From Streptomyces kronopolitis (GTDB taxonomy: Bacteria; Actinomycetota; Actinomycetes; Streptomycetales; Streptomycetaceae): a stretch of DNA of 64,000 nucleotides. The position numbers and the translations under genes are program-made. The notes beneath the pieces are model-generated. The model was not told where the DNA came from and ran no database searches. It saw only the letters and a list, made by a program, of their open reading frames with translations. The stretch is taken from positions 1 through 64,000 of the forward strand of contig NZ_BMND01000012.1 of the NCBI RefSeq assembly GCF_014646275.1, in the 5' to 3' direction. Shown piece after piece: positions 34,986-43,971 of this stretch (positions are counted from its first letter, which is position 1; each line of letters opens with the position of its first letter).

Positions 34986-36470
34986 ATGCCCTCACCGCGC
35001 CGCACCGCCCTGCTCTGCGCCCTCGCGGCCACCGCCGCCGTCCTGCCCGCCGCCCCGGCCCATGCCACTCCCCCGGCCCCCGCCCTCCACTTCGGCGCCT
35101 GCCCGCACTCCGTCCCCGCCCCGCCGGCCCCCGACCGCGTCGAATGCGCCCACCTGCACGTCCCGTTGGACCGGAGCCACCCGGACGGCAAGCAGCTCCG
35201 GCTCGCGATATCCCGCGTCCGCGCCTCGGGACCGGCGTCCGAACACCGCGGCGTCCTGCTGGTCAACCCCGGCGGGCCCGGCGGCCCGGGCCTGGCCTAC
35301 GCCGTGACCAAGCGCGCCAAACTGCCCGAGCGGGTGCGCCGTTCGTACGACGTGATCGGCTTTGACCCCCGCGGCACGGGCGGCAGCGCACCGGCGGACT
35401 GCGGGCCGATGGGCGGCCTCTTCCAGAGTCCGGGGCCGGATCCCGTGCCGGTGGGGCGGGCGGCGGAGCGGGCCGCGCTCGACGGGCTGCGGCGGACCGC
35501 GGACGACTGCGCCCGGGGCGTCGAGGACGCCCTGCCGTTTCTGTCGACCACGGAGACCGCCCGCGACATGGACGCGATCCGGGCGGCGCTCGGCGAACGC
35601 CGCATCGGCTTCCTCGGCGTCTCCTACGGCAGCTACCTCGGGGCCGCCTACGCCGCCCGCTTCCCCCACCGGACCGGCCGGATGGTGCTGGACAGCGTCG
35701 TCGGCCCCTGGGACTGGTACGACTTCGACCTCCGCCAGGCCCGGGCGATGGTGCGCCAGCGGGCGGTGTTCTTCGCGTGGGCGGCCCGCGGCTCGGACCG
35801 TTTCGGGCTCGGCACCGACCGGGCCGCGGTCCGGGCCGCGTATCTGCGGGTGCGGGCCGGCCTCGCGCGCCACCCCGTGGACGGCTTCGGCCCGGCGGAG
35901 TTCGACCGCGCCGTGTACCGGGCGCTGGGCCGCACCGAACGCTGGGCCGGTCTCGCCGAGGGCCTGCGTGCCTGGCTGCGCGACGGCAGTGTGGGGCCGC
36001 TGCGCCCGGCGGAGCCCTTCGACGGCGCCGCGTCACGCACGTACGAAGCCGCCAACCGCACCGTCAAGTGCGCCGACGGCCCGCCGCCCGCGCCCTCCCG
36101 TGTCCTGGCCGACCTGCGGCGGATGCGGCGGCTCACCCCGCATCCCGTCCTCACCGGGATGGAGGCCTCGGTATGCGCCTACTGGCACCACCGCCCCGCC
36201 CACCGCACCCCGCTCGGCGGCCCCCGCACCCCGCCGGTCCTGCTGATCGCCTCCGCGCACGACCCCGTCACGCCCCTCGCCGGCGCCCGCGCATTCCAGC
36301 GGCGGCTGCCCGTATCCCGTCTGGTCACCCTGCACCACGACTACTCCCACGGGGTGTTCGCCAGCCGGGGCAACCGCTGCGTGGACGAGGCGGCCGCGGC
36401 CTATCTGGTCGACGGCAGGGTGCCGCACTCGGATGTGCACTGCGCGGGGCCGGGACTCCCTACGCCCTGA
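34986..36470 (+). CDS. Secreted alpha/beta hydrolase, tripeptidyl aminopeptidase (Tap/SlpD-like)
   Basis: 494 residues. A Sec signal peptide (RRTALLCALAATAAVLPAAPAHA) precedes a serine-peptidase S33-like fold: VLLVNPGGPGGPGL, DVIGFDPRGTGGS, nucleophile elbow LGVSYGSYLG, then the C-terminal TAP-like domain with Asp in ASAHDPVTP and His in HHDYSHGVF. Such enzymes remove tripeptides from secreted protein N termini outside the cell. ATG 34986 follows an in-frame GTG at 34983. Divergent from the metallophore-like operon, with the Fur/Zur-like box between them. Confidence 0.88.
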   Translation: MPSPRRTALLCALAATAAVLPAAPAHATPPAPALHFGACPHSVPAPPAPDRVECAHLHVPLDRSHPDGKQLRLAISRVRASGPASEHRGVLLVNPGGPGGPGLAYAVTKRAKLPERVRRSYDVIGFDPRGTGGSAPADCGPMGGLFQSPGPDPVPVGRAAERAALDGLRRTADDCARGVEDALPFLSTTETARDMDAIRAALGERRIGFLGVSYGSYLGAAYAARFPHRTGRMVLDSVVGPWDWYDFDLRQARAMVRQRAVFFAWAARGSDRFGLGTDRAAVRAAYLRVRAGLARHPVDGFGPAEFDRAVYRALGRTERWAGLAEGLRAWLRDGSVGPLRPAEPFDGAASRTYEAANRTVKCADGPPPAPSRVLADLRRMRRLTPHPVLTGMEASVCAYWHHRPAHRTPLGGPRTPPVLLIASAHDPVTPLAGARAFQRRLPVSRLVTLHHDYSHGVFASRGNRCVDEAAAAYLVDGRVPHSDVHCAGPGLPTP

Positions 36471-36518
36471 CCCGCACCGGCTCCTGCCGGCCGGCGCCCG
36501 CCACGGGCTGAGGGCCGG

Positions 36519-37163
36519 TCACCGCCGCCAGAACAGGTGGTGCGTCACGCCGCTCGAACTGGGCACCACATCGAGGTGGAACCGGTCGAGCAGCTCGTCG
36601 GGGGACTCCCACAGGCGCAGCCCGGACCCGAGCGCCACCGGCGAGACCGCCACATGCAGGGTGTCGACGAGGTCGGCGTCCAGGAACTGCCGGATGGTGC
36701 TGACTCCGCCGCCGAGCCGCACGTCCTTGCCCTGCGCCGCTTCCCGCGCCTGCGCGAGGACGGCGGCCGGGTCGCCGGCGACGAAGTGGAACGTGGTGTC
36801 GGAGAGCGTGAACGACGGACGCGGATGGTGGGTCAGCACGAAAACCGGAGTGTGGAACGGCGGCTCGTCGCCCCACCAGCCCTGCCACTCATGGTCCTTC
36901 CAGGGGCCGCGCTGGGGCCCGAACTTGTTGCGGCCCATGATCTCGGCGCCGATGTTGCGTGCGTAGTCCCGCGTGAGGTAGTCGTCCAGGCCCCGGCTCC
37001 CCCCGGAGTCGGTGCGCATGGGCCAACTCGCCGTGGCCCCGGCCCAGGCGAACAGCCTCCCGGGATCGACATGGCCGAAGGGCCGCTCCAGGGTCTGGTC
37101 CTCGCCGGCACCGATGCCGTCACTCGAGACGCTGAAGTTCTGGACTCTCAGGAGCTGAGCCAC
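36519..37163 (-). CDS. Dihydrofolate-reductase-like (RibD C-terminal domain) protein
   Basis: 214 residues. Typical small-reductase fold of the DHFR/RibD family: RVQNFSVSSDGIGAG, IMGRNKFGP, PVFVLTHHPRPSF, KDVRLGGGVSTIRQFLDADLVDTLHVAVSPVALG. These proteins bind NADPH; the physiological substrate of most is unknown and true folate reduction is unlikely. GTG 37163 has AGGAGG at a good distance, which decides the start. Confidence 0.85.
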   Translation of the reverse strand: MAQLLRVQNFSVSSDGIGAGEDQTLERPFGHVDPGRLFAWAGATASWPMRTDSGGSRGLDDYLTRDYARNIGAEIMGRNKFGPQRGPWKDHEWQGWWGDEPPFHTPVFVLTHHPRPSFTLSDTTFHFVAGDPAAVLAQAREAAQGKDVRLGGGVSTIRQFLDADLVDTLHVAVSPVALGSGLRLWESPDELLDRFHLDVVPSSSGVTHHLFWRR

Positions 37164-37253
37164 GTGTTCCTCCTGTGCGGGCGATGACAACGGTGAGACT
37201 ACTCAAGCCGGACAGGGCCCTCGCCGCATCCGCGGCAGACATGGCGTCACTCG

Positions 37254-38465
37254 TCAGCCGCGCCCGATGAGCAGATGCCGCGGGCCGCGCAGCACCGGGC
37301 TGCGGCGGTACTCGGGCGGGTCCTCGATCAGGCGGGGCGTGTCGAGGTGCCGGATGAGTTCGTGCAGGGCGATCTGCGTCTCCAGACGGGCCAGTGGCGC
37401 GCCGAAGCAACTGTGCACCCCGCTGCCGAATCCGAGGTGCTGGTTGTCCTCGCGTGCGGGGTCGAAGCGGTCGGCGTCCGCGAACCGCTGGGGATCGCGG
37501 TTCCCGGCTGCCAGCATCAGGATGAGAGGCGAACCCTTGGGAATCGTGCGGCCCGCGACCTCGATGTCGGCCAGCGGGGTGCGCTGCGGAAGCATCTGGA
37601 CGGGTGGCTCGAAGCGCAGCAACTCCTCCACCGCCAGCGGCATCAGCTCGGGTTCCCTGCGCAGGCGCGCCAGCGCGTCGGGGTGGCGCAGCAGCGTGAG
37701 CATGCCGTTGGTGATCAGGTTGACGGTCGTCTCGTGGCCGGCGATGAGCAGCAGGACCCCGGTGGCCATGGTCTCCAGCGGGGTGAGCTGCCCCTCGGGG
37801 CCCGCGTCGTTGACGAAGGCGGAGAGCATGTCGCCGGAGGGGTGGCCGCGGCGCCGCTCGGCGAGATCGCCCAGGTACAGCGCCATCGTCTTCCGCGCCT
37901 CGGTGCCCGCGCGCTGCCGCTCCGCGGGGTCCTCGTCGGGCGTGGGGTCGAACCCCGCGACGATCGCGTCCGACCACTCACGGAAGCGCGGCTCGTCCTC
38001 GGCCGGTACGCCCAGCAGCCGGCAGATCACGGTGACGGGCAGCGGATAGGCGAAGTCGTCGACGACATCGATCCGTTCCTTGTCCGCGAGGCCGGCGAGG
38101 AGGTCCCGCACGATGCGGGTGATGTCCTCGTGCATCCCGTCGATCCGGTCGGGGGTGTGGGGCGGGCCGAAGGAGCGCATCGCCATGCCGCGCAGCCGGT
38201 GGTGTTCGGGGTCGTCGAGTCCGATGAAGGACGGCGGCACCCCCTCGTCCGTGCCCGCGGCCCCGTCCGGCACGGTGCGCTGCCGCCGGTCCGAGGAGAT
38301 CCGCGGGTCGTGCAGCAGCGCCGCGATCTCGTGGTACGTGCCGACCAGGTAGCTGCCGTCGTCCTGACGCGCCACCCCGTTCTCGCGGAGTTCGGCGTAG
38401 AGCGGATAGGGGTCGGCGCGGTTCGCGTAGTCGGTGATCCGCTGGAACAGGGTGTCCGCAGCCAT
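37254..38465 (-). CDS. Cytochrome P450 (CYP105/107-like class)
   Basis: 403 residues, the standard length of soluble bacterial P450s. Oxygen-activation motif IAGHETT, ExxR in VEELLRFEPP, haem loop FGSGVHSCFG with axial Cys, and meander NRDPQRFADADRFD. ATG 38465 has GAGGAG upstream. Third gene of a ferredoxin, ferredoxin-reductase, P450 operon (38 bases after the reductase), so a self-contained three-component monooxygenase. Substrate unknown. Confidence 0.93.
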   Translation of the reverse strand: MAADTLFQRITDYANRADPYPLYAELRENGVARQDDGSYLVGTYHEIAALLHDPRISSDRRQRTVPDGAAGTDEGVPPSFIGLDDPEHHRLRGMAMRSFGPPHTPDRIDGMHEDITRIVRDLLAGLADKERIDVVDDFAYPLPVTVICRLLGVPAEDEPRFREWSDAIVAGFDPTPDEDPAERQRAGTEARKTMALYLGDLAERRRGHPSGDMLSAFVNDAGPEGQLTPLETMATGVLLLIAGHETTVNLITNGMLTLLRHPDALARLRREPELMPLAVEELLRFEPPVQMLPQRTPLADIEVAGRTIPKGSPLILMLAAGNRDPQRFADADRFDPAREDNQHLGFGSGVHSCFGAPLARLETQIALHELIRHLDTPRLIEDPPEYRRSPVLRGPRHLLIGRG

Positions 38466-38503
38466 GCTCGGGAGCTCCTCGTCGCTAGGGAGTGGCGGTG
38501 GTC

Positions 38504-39868
38504 TCAGCGGGCCGGCTGCACCACGGTCAGGCGCCGGTCGGGCAGATGACCGGTCAGGGCGACCGTCGGACCGTGCGAGAGCAGCTTGGGGTCCGGTACG
38601 TCGGAGGGGACGGGCACCGGGGACTCTCTCTGGTCGGCGGCTCCCGGCGCGGGCGGGAAGGGCGCCGCCGTCTCGATCAGGTGCCGGTAGTAGTCCAGCG
38701 ATCTGGCCTGGTTCACGCTCACCGCCGCGGTGACCCGACCGCGGTAGCCGTAGACGGCGACCAGCCGGGCGTCCTTGAGCGACCCCTGCGCGATGACCAC
38801 CTGGTCGGAGAACGTGGGCACCCCGACGGACTTGATGTTGAGGCCGAACTGGCTGGACCAGAACGCCGGCACGGTCAGGTGCGGGCGTCGGCGCGGCCCG
38901 GGGCTGACCATGTTGTGGGCCGCCACCTCCGCCTGCGCCACGGCGTTGCCCCAGTGCTCCAGGGACAGCAGCTGGTACTCGAAGAGCGGGTGCGGGAACC
39001 TGGCCACATCACCGGCGGCGAAGATGTCGTCGGTGACGATGCCGTACATGTCGAAGGCGCGGCACCCCGCGTCGCAGGTCACGCCCCTCGGCCCGGCGGC
39101 GAGCCCCGACTCGGCGAGCCACTCGGTGTTGCGGACCGCGCCCAGGGCGATCACCGCGATGTCGGCGTCGATCCGCGTCCCGTCGGAGAACTGCGCGCCG
39201 GTGAGCCGGCCGTCGCCCTCCAGGGCGGTGACCGTCACTCCGCAGCGCAGGTCGACCCCGTGCGCCCGCTGCAACTTCGCCGCCAGCTCGCCCAGCGTCC
39301 CGCCGAGCGCGCCGACCAGCGGCGCCGGCCCGCGCTCCGCGACCGTCACCTCGAGTCCGCGCTCCCGGCAGGCGGAGGCGATCTCCGAGCCGGTGAACCC
39401 GGCGCCGATGACGAGCACCCGGCGCGGTCCGGCGTCCAGGCGCGCCGCGAGCGCGGCCGCGTCGCCGCTGGTGCGCAGGGTGAACACCCCGTCCAGGGCG
39501 GCCTCGTCCGGGTGGGGCCAGGGCCGGGCACGGGTTCCGGTGGCGATCAGCAGCCGGTCGAAGGGGACATCCGCACCGTCGTCGAGGAGCACCCGCTTCC
39601 CGACCGGGTCGAGCCCGCCGGCCCGCACCCCGAGTCTCCAGTCCGCGTCGAGCCGGCGGCGCTGCGGGAGTCCGGTCCGGTCCGCGGCCACCTTCCCGAG
39701 CAGGACCTGTTTGGACAACGGCGGTCTGTCGTAAGGGGGATGCGTCTCGTCCCCGATCAGGGTCAGCGAGCCGGTGAACCCCTCCGCGCGCAGCGTCTCG
39801 GCCGCCCGCAGCCCGGCGAGCGAGGCTCCGACGATGACGATCCGGTCGGCACGCGGTTCACCGAGCAC
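38504..39868 (-). CDS. FAD-dependent ferredoxin reductase
   Basis: 454 residues. FAD-binding motif IVIVGASLAGLRAAE at the N terminus, NAD(P)H-binding VLVIGAGFTGSEIA in the middle, and GIVTDDIFAAGDVARFPHP as the second FAD contact. It matches putidaredoxin-reductase-like enzymes that pass electrons from NAD(P)H to small ferredoxins. GTG 39868 lies inside the ferredoxin gene, giving an 11-base overlap. A ~55-residue C-terminal Pro-rich extension is unusual. Confidence 0.92.
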   Translation of the reverse strand: MLGEPRADRIVIVGASLAGLRAAETLRAEGFTGSLTLIGDETHPPYDRPPLSKQVLLGKVAADRTGLPQRRRLDADWRLGVRAGGLDPVGKRVLLDDGADVPFDRLLIATGTRARPWPHPDEAALDGVFTLRTSGDAAALAARLDAGPRRVLVIGAGFTGSEIASACRERGLEVTVAERGPAPLVGALGGTLGELAAKLQRAHGVDLRCGVTVTALEGDGRLTGAQFSDGTRIDADIAVIALGAVRNTEWLAESGLAAGPRGVTCDAGCRAFDMYGIVTDDIFAAGDVARFPHPLFEYQLLSLEHWGNAVAQAEVAAHNMVSPGPRRRPHLTVPAFWSSQFGLNIKSVGVPTFSDQVVIAQGSLKDARLVAVYGYRGRVTAAVSVNQARSLDYYRHLIETAAPFPPAPGAADQRESPVPVPSDVPDPKLLSHGPTVALTGHLPDRRLTVVQPAR

Positions 39869-40067
39869 CGGTGCCCGCCTCCTCGCCCACGAGGATCGCC
39901 TGCACCGGGCAGGCGGCCACCGCCCGCCTCACCCGTTCCCGCTGCTCCTCCGGAACGACCGGGGTGTACAGCAGACTCTCCTCGCCGTGCATCGTGAACA
40001 CACCGGGGGCGAGGAACGCGCACTGCGCATAGCCCTGACACCGATTGAGATCGACGACGATATGCAT
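39858..40067 (-). CDS. Ferredoxin, probable 3Fe-4S type
   Basis: 69 residues. Cys10, Cys16 and Cys53 (followed by Pro) form a CX2YX2C...CP pattern in which Tyr13 stands where a fourth Cys would be, as in actinobacterial [3Fe-4S] P450 ferredoxins. First gene of the electron-transfer operon; overlaps the reductase start. Confidence 0.93.
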   Translation of the reverse strand: MHIVVDLNRCQGYAQCAFLAPGVFTMHGEESLLYTPVVPEEQRERVRRAVAACPVQAILVGEEAGTGAR

Positions 40068-40691
40068 CCCGAGCCGCTCCTCCCACTACCGGTGCCGCGC
40101 CATACCCGTCCCCCCTGTCTATCGCCGCTCCCGGTGCGACGCAGTGAGCGCTGGGCCATTCGGGGGGTTGCGCAGGGTGGTGACCGGCGAAAGCGGCCCG
40201 TGGACCGGGGTGGCCGATCCTCTCCCCCGCACCGGCACTCACTCCCACACGGCACGGACACGAGCACAGGCGCGCGCGGGAACCTGGACGCCGACGCGCA
40301 CACCCGCACCACCTCCGACGGCCACACTCACGCACCACCGATGTCGTTACCGTCACCCGGGCCGCTCGCCCACACTCCACCACACCATCACCGGGCGCCG
40401 AGCATAAGCCTCAAAGGAGTGAAAAACGGATGGAGTTCGGATCCGAGCGGCAGCCGTCACGGACCCCGGCCGTCTCTCGGATGGCTCATTACTGACTCTT
40501 TTCTTCTCTGCCCGGACAGGCCGAAGAAGAGCCCAACTCCCCATGGACGAAGGCACGTTCGGCGGCCACCATACTCCCCTGCGGCACACTTCCCAGGACA
40601 AGGACAAGAGACCTGGGGTTAATTGCTGAGAGAGATGAGTAACATCCAGCCAACCGCAGATCGATCAGGCGAGAGAGAGCAGGCTGTTGTC
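40068..40691. other. Divergent intergenic region, 624 bases
   Basis: Lies between the ferredoxin operon and the lysine-rich protein. AT content rises after 40400. An imperfect pyrimidine/purine inverted repeat (TTCTTCTCTGCC at 40501 and GGCCGAAGAAGA at 40519) is the only structure seen. AAAGGAG followed by GTG near 40418 looks like a translation start, but the following ~65 codons are not protein-like. In-frame TTG 40623 and ATG 40635 are alternative starts for the downstream gene. Confidence 0.45.
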
Positions 40692-41360
40692 ATGTCAGAC
40701 TCGGAGTTCACTGCGCAGGTGGCCGCCAAGCTGGAGCGCGTCACACAACAGATCAACGAACTGCAGAAACTCAAGGCGAAGCTGGAGGACATCCAGCTTC
40801 TCGACAGCCAGGCACCGGAGGAAACCGCCGCACCGCAGCCCGCTGAGGCCGACAAGGCCGCGGCAACTCCGGTGACCGTGCCCGCGGCGCGCCGGCCGGC
40901 TCCCGCCGCGCCGAAGGCCAAGCCCGCGAAGAAGGCGGCGGACCGGGCGGCGAAGAAGCCCGCGAAGAAGGCCCCGGCCAAGGCAGCCCGGAGCGCCAAG
41001 AAGCCCCCGGCCAAGGTGGCAGGCAGCAGCAAGAAGACGCGCAAGGCCACGACGGCCCGGGTCAAGGCGCGGCAGAAGAACACCACGCGCGCCGACCGCG
41101 TGCTCGCCCTGCTCGACGAGCAGCCGCGCACGGTGGCGGAGATGACGAAGCTGCTGACGCGGGAGCACCCGGAGCACACCGCACCGGAGACCGCCGTGCG
41201 CAACACCTTGGAGACCTCGCTCGTCTCCAGGGGACTGGCCCACCGCAGCAAGCAGGGCCGGAGCGTGTTCTACTCGCGTCCCGCCGCCGGGTCCGCGACC
41301 GCGGCCAAGGCGAACGACACCGAGCAGGCCGCCGAGGAAGCCGCGCCCGCCTCGGTCTGA
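40692..41360 (+). CDS. Lysine/alanine-rich DNA-binding protein with C-terminal winged helix
   Basis: 222 residues in three parts. Residues 1-40 look like a coiled coil (AAKLERVTQQINELQKLKAK). Residues ~55-130 are a basic low-complexity tail made of PAKKA, AAKKP and SAKK units, like histone H1 or the actinobacterial HupS tail. Residues ~135-200 resemble a winged helix (RADRVLALLDEQPRTVAEMTKLL, RNTLETSLVSRGLAHR). An acidic tail ends the protein. A nucleoid-associated or regulatory role is inferred from composition only. ATG 40692 (MSDSEF) is preferred; ATG 40635 would add 19 residues. Confidence 0.7.
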   Translation: MSDSEFTAQVAAKLERVTQQINELQKLKAKLEDIQLLDSQAPEETAAPQPAEADKAAATPVTVPAARRPAPAAPKAKPAKKAADRAAKKPAKKAPAKAARSAKKPPAKVAGSSKKTRKATTARVKARQKNTTRADRVLALLDEQPRTVAEMTKLLTREHPEHTAPETAVRNTLETSLVSRGLAHRSKQGRSVFYSRPAAGSATAAKANDTEQAAEEAAPASV

Positions 41361-41819
41361 CCCGCCCTCGCTCCCGTCTGCGGCCTCGTCGCCCGCGGCC
41401 CTCACCGGCCGCCCGCGGCAGGCGGACGGGAAGCGGCAGCCGACCGTCCGAGTCACCGGCGCAGGGCTCGGACCGACCGACCGATGACCGGGGCGTGCGG
41501 GCCCCGGCAATCGCGTGGACGAGCGGGGTGTGCCGGGGTGGCACACTGCGGAGTACGGCCCGGCGGCGCGGCCCCGAAGACCGCGTGCCGACGGCTCCGG
41601 ACGCGCGGTGCCCCACGGGGTGCGGGGCGGGTCCGGGGCGTGGTGTGACCAGGGCGATCAGACCGCCGCGGCCGGGTTGCCGGCCCCGTCGGCGGGGGTA
41701 CTTCCCGGGGGCTCGGAGGAAGTATCTTGACGAACCGGCCTCGACCGATCTTGACTGCCAGGGTCCCTCCCCGCCGGGCCCCACCACGGGTATCGCCCCT
41801 CTCACCGAAGGTCACGAAC
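41361..41819. other. Intergenic region, 459 bases
   Basis: Between two plus-strand genes. Two TTGAC hexamers (41727 and 41751) lie within 100 bases of the downstream ATG and may include its -35 element, but no clear -10 partner is seen. Open frames here are Arg/Pro-rich and look non-coding. Confidence 0.4.
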
Positions 41820-42497
41820 ATGACGGTTGACGCCATCGCCACTCCGGCCGCCACCGCCGCCACCGAAGTCGGGCAGTTCCTGCTCGGCGATTCCTTTGCC
41901 TGCCTTGCCGGCCGCTCGGCCTGGCGGCAGGGGGGCATCACGCACCGCCATTACACCTGGTTCGGGGATGACGCGGCGGCCGCGGAGATGGCGGCCGATC
42001 TCCAGGCGTATGTGGCGTCGGTGGACTGGGCCGCCAAGCCCTTCACCAGCTTCGTGGCCACCTTCTCGGGACCGCTGCAGCTGGAGGAGACGGAGTTCGA
42101 GGCGCTGCTGTGGCAGCACCTCCAGGCGGTGCACGACCATGACAGCCGGCTGCACACCTGGGCGGAGGGCTACGACCCCGACCCGTCGTCCGGCGCCTTC
42201 GCCTACAGCGTCGCCGGGCACCCGTTCTTCGTGATCGGGCTGCACGAGACCCACCGCCGCATCGGGCGCCGTCCGCCCTTCCCGATGCTGGCCTTCAACT
42301 CGCACGACCAGTTCAACCGGATCAAGGCCGCCGGCCTGTGGGACCGGCTGCAGGAGAAGATACGCAAGCAGGACATCGAGCTCCAGGGCGACATCAACCC
42401 CAACCTCCTGGAGTACGAGAAGCTCTCCGAGGCCCGCCGCTACTCGGGCCGTCCCAAGCCGGCCGACTGGGCGTGTCCGTTCTCCGCCCGGGTCTGA
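41820..42497 (+). CDS. YqcI/YcgG family haem protein (GntA-like N-hydroxylase family)
   Basis: 225 residues. Strong match to the family pattern: CLAGRSAWRQGGI, FEALLWQHLQAVHDHDSRLH, FAYSVAGHPFFVIGLHETHRRIGR, MLAFNSHDQFNRIKAAGLWDRLQEKIRKQDIELQGDINPNL and the C-terminal SEARRYSGR...WACPF. One characterised member, GntA, is a haem-dependent N-hydroxylase of guanitoxin synthesis; most members have unknown substrates. No guanitoxin genes are nearby, so only the family is assigned. Confidence 0.85.
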   Translation: MTVDAIATPAATAATEVGQFLLGDSFACLAGRSAWRQGGITHRHYTWFGDDAAAAEMAADLQAYVASVDWAAKPFTSFVATFSGPLQLEETEFEALLWQHLQAVHDHDSRLHTWAEGYDPDPSSGAFAYSVAGHPFFVIGLHETHRRIGRRPPFPMLAFNSHDQFNRIKAAGLWDRLQEKIRKQDIELQGDINPNLLEYEKLSEARRYSGRPKPADWACPFSARV

Positions 42498-42545
42498 GCC
42501 GCCTGCTCCGCGTGACGTACGGCCCGCCCCGATCGGCCCGGCCCG

Positions 42546-42576
42546 CCGGGTCGCTGCCGGGCCCGGCAGCGACCGG
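42546..42576. terminator. Bidirectional terminator hairpin
   Basis: The 26 bases at 42549-42574 are perfectly self-complementary (GGTCGCTGCCGGG and its reverse complement), with two extra flanking pairs. It lies between the convergent GntA-like and DUF2238 genes. Confidence 0.8.
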
Positions 42577-42591
42577 TGACCGTGGCGCCCG

Positions 42592-43233
42592 TCAGGCGGT
42601 CGCCGCCCGCAGCACGCCCTGGCGGGCGAGCTGGCGGTCGTGGAGCCGGCTGAGCAGCAGGAGCGAGACGATCGCCCCGAGGAGTGCGCAGGCCATGTCC
42701 CACTGGGTGTCCCAGCGGTCCCCCTGCGTCGCGAGGTAGGCATCGGCCGCGGCCCCGCGCACCAGCGCCGCCCACCACTCGATCAGCTCGAAGAACGCGC
42801 TGAACGCCAGGCAGGCGCAGACGGTCAGCGGCGCCAGCCAGGAGCTGTTGCGCAGGGGCGAGGTGCGGACCAGGATCTCGCGGACCAGGATGGCCGGCAC
42901 GAAGCCCTGGGCCAGGTGCCCGATGCGGTCGTACGGGTTGCGGGAGAGGCCGAGGACCTCCTCCAGCCAGTGGCCCAGCGGCACCTCGGAGTAGGTGTAG
43001 TAGCCGCCGACGATCAAAATCAGCGCGTGCACGGCCAGCAGGCAGCACAGCAGCGGGCTGAGCGGAAAGCGCCGCCAGAGCACGACCAGCAGCGGCAGGC
43101 CGACGATCACCCAGCAGGTCTCCATCAGCCAGGTGGGACGGTCGTGCGGGCCGATGCCCGACAGGGCCAGGGCGAGGAGGACGGCCGCGGCCAGCACCGG
43201 CGGCAGCATGCGGGAAACGGTCAGGGCCTTCAT
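42592..43233 (-). CDS. DUF2238 family membrane protein (YjdF-like)
   Basis: 213 residues, about six membrane segments. Diagnostic sequences are GGYYTYSEVPLG, NPYDRIGHLAQGFVPAILVREIL and FELIEWWAA, followed by GDRWDTQWDM. Function of the family is unknown. ATG 43233. Stand-alone, with a long inverted repeat 140-190 bases upstream. Confidence 0.85.
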   Translation of the reverse strand: MKALTVSRMLPPVLAAAVLLALALSGIGPHDRPTWLMETCWVIVGLPLLVVLWRRFPLSPLLCCLLAVHALILIVGGYYTYSEVPLGHWLEEVLGLSRNPYDRIGHLAQGFVPAILVREILVRTSPLRNSSWLAPLTVCACLAFSAFFELIEWWAALVRGAAADAYLATQGDRWDTQWDMACALLGAIVSLLLLSRLHDRQLARQGVLRAATA

Positions 43234-43374
43234 GGCTAAGCCTCGAAACGTGGGGGGCGGTTCGGCGCGGCTCGGCCCAGGGATGAGCGGGCAGTCCGGT
43301 GCCCCCGTACGGCACACGCGAGGGCCGGCGGCCGTCGCGCAGCGCCCCGTACGGGACCGAACCCTCCGCCGCGC

Positions 43375-43420
43375 ACTCATGCGTTTCACCCTCCGGCGCG
43401 GGCCGGAGGGTGTCATGAGT
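43375..43420. repeat. Extended two-part palindrome in a 351-base gap
   Basis: Inner perfect 11-base arms CACCCTCCGGC (43387) and GCCGGAGGGTG (43402) around a GCGG tetraloop, flanked by an outer pair ACTCATG (43375) and CATGAGT (43414). It sits between two minus-strand genes (gap 43234-43584), 165 bases past the stop of one and 140 bases before the start of the other. It could be a terminator for the first or an operator for the second; nothing else is seen in the gap. Confidence 0.6.
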
Positions 43421-43584
43421 ACCGCTACTCAGTTCCGTGCCGGGGGGTGTGAAGGTGCGCGGCGCGACGGTGACCGTCCGGCAATTCCGTCGTTCCCGGC
43501 CTTCGTGATCTTCCCGGCTGCCTCCGTCGGGGCATCAGCCGTCGGCCGCGGCCCGCGTGCCAGGCTCCGTCCGGGGTGCGCGGC

Positions 43585-43971
43585 TCAGGTGAGGGAGCGC
43601 CGGTCGCCCGCGCACAGCGCCCAGATGATGACGATGTCGATGGCCAGGAGGGTGAGGGCCCAGAGCGGGTAGTGCGGAATCCAGAGGAAATTCGCGACCG
43701 CGCCGAGGCCCGCCAGGATCACACCGACGATGCGGGCCCAGGTCGCCCCCTTGAAGAGCGAGAGGCCGGCCAGCAGGATGACGATTCCCAGGATGAGATG
43801 GGCCCATCCCCAGCCGATGACATCGAAGCTGAACACGTAGTGCCGGGTGGTGAAGAAAATCCGGTCGTTGGCGATGGCGGAAATGCCCGCGAGAATCGTC
43901 ATGGCGCCACCGAATACCAGCAGCACCGCGGCGAACTGCGTCCACCTGGTGACGGCTTTCCTTTTGGTCAT
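43585..43971 (-). CDS. Four-helix membrane protein (DUF7144-like)
   Basis: 128 residues with four membrane segments: WTQFAAVLLVFGGAMTILAG, WGWAHLILGIVILLAGLSLF, WARIVGVILAGLGAVANFLWIP and ALTLLAIDIVIIWALC. Resembles the small DUF7144-type membrane proteins common in Streptomyces. Function unknown. Confidence 0.75.
   Translation of the reverse strand: MTKRKAVTRWTQFAAVLLVFGGAMTILAGISAIANDRIFFTTRHYVFSFDVIGWGWAHLILGIVILLAGLSLFKGATWARIVGVILAGLGAVANFLWIPHYPLWALTLLAIDIVIIWALCAGDRRSLT

Noticed and set aside
40418..40622. Short reading frame after AAAGGAG in the gap before the lysine-rich protein
   Set aside because: The ribosome-binding site looks good, but the ~65 codons are Arg/Pro/Ser-rich with no recognisable fold, and the frame ends just before the real gene.
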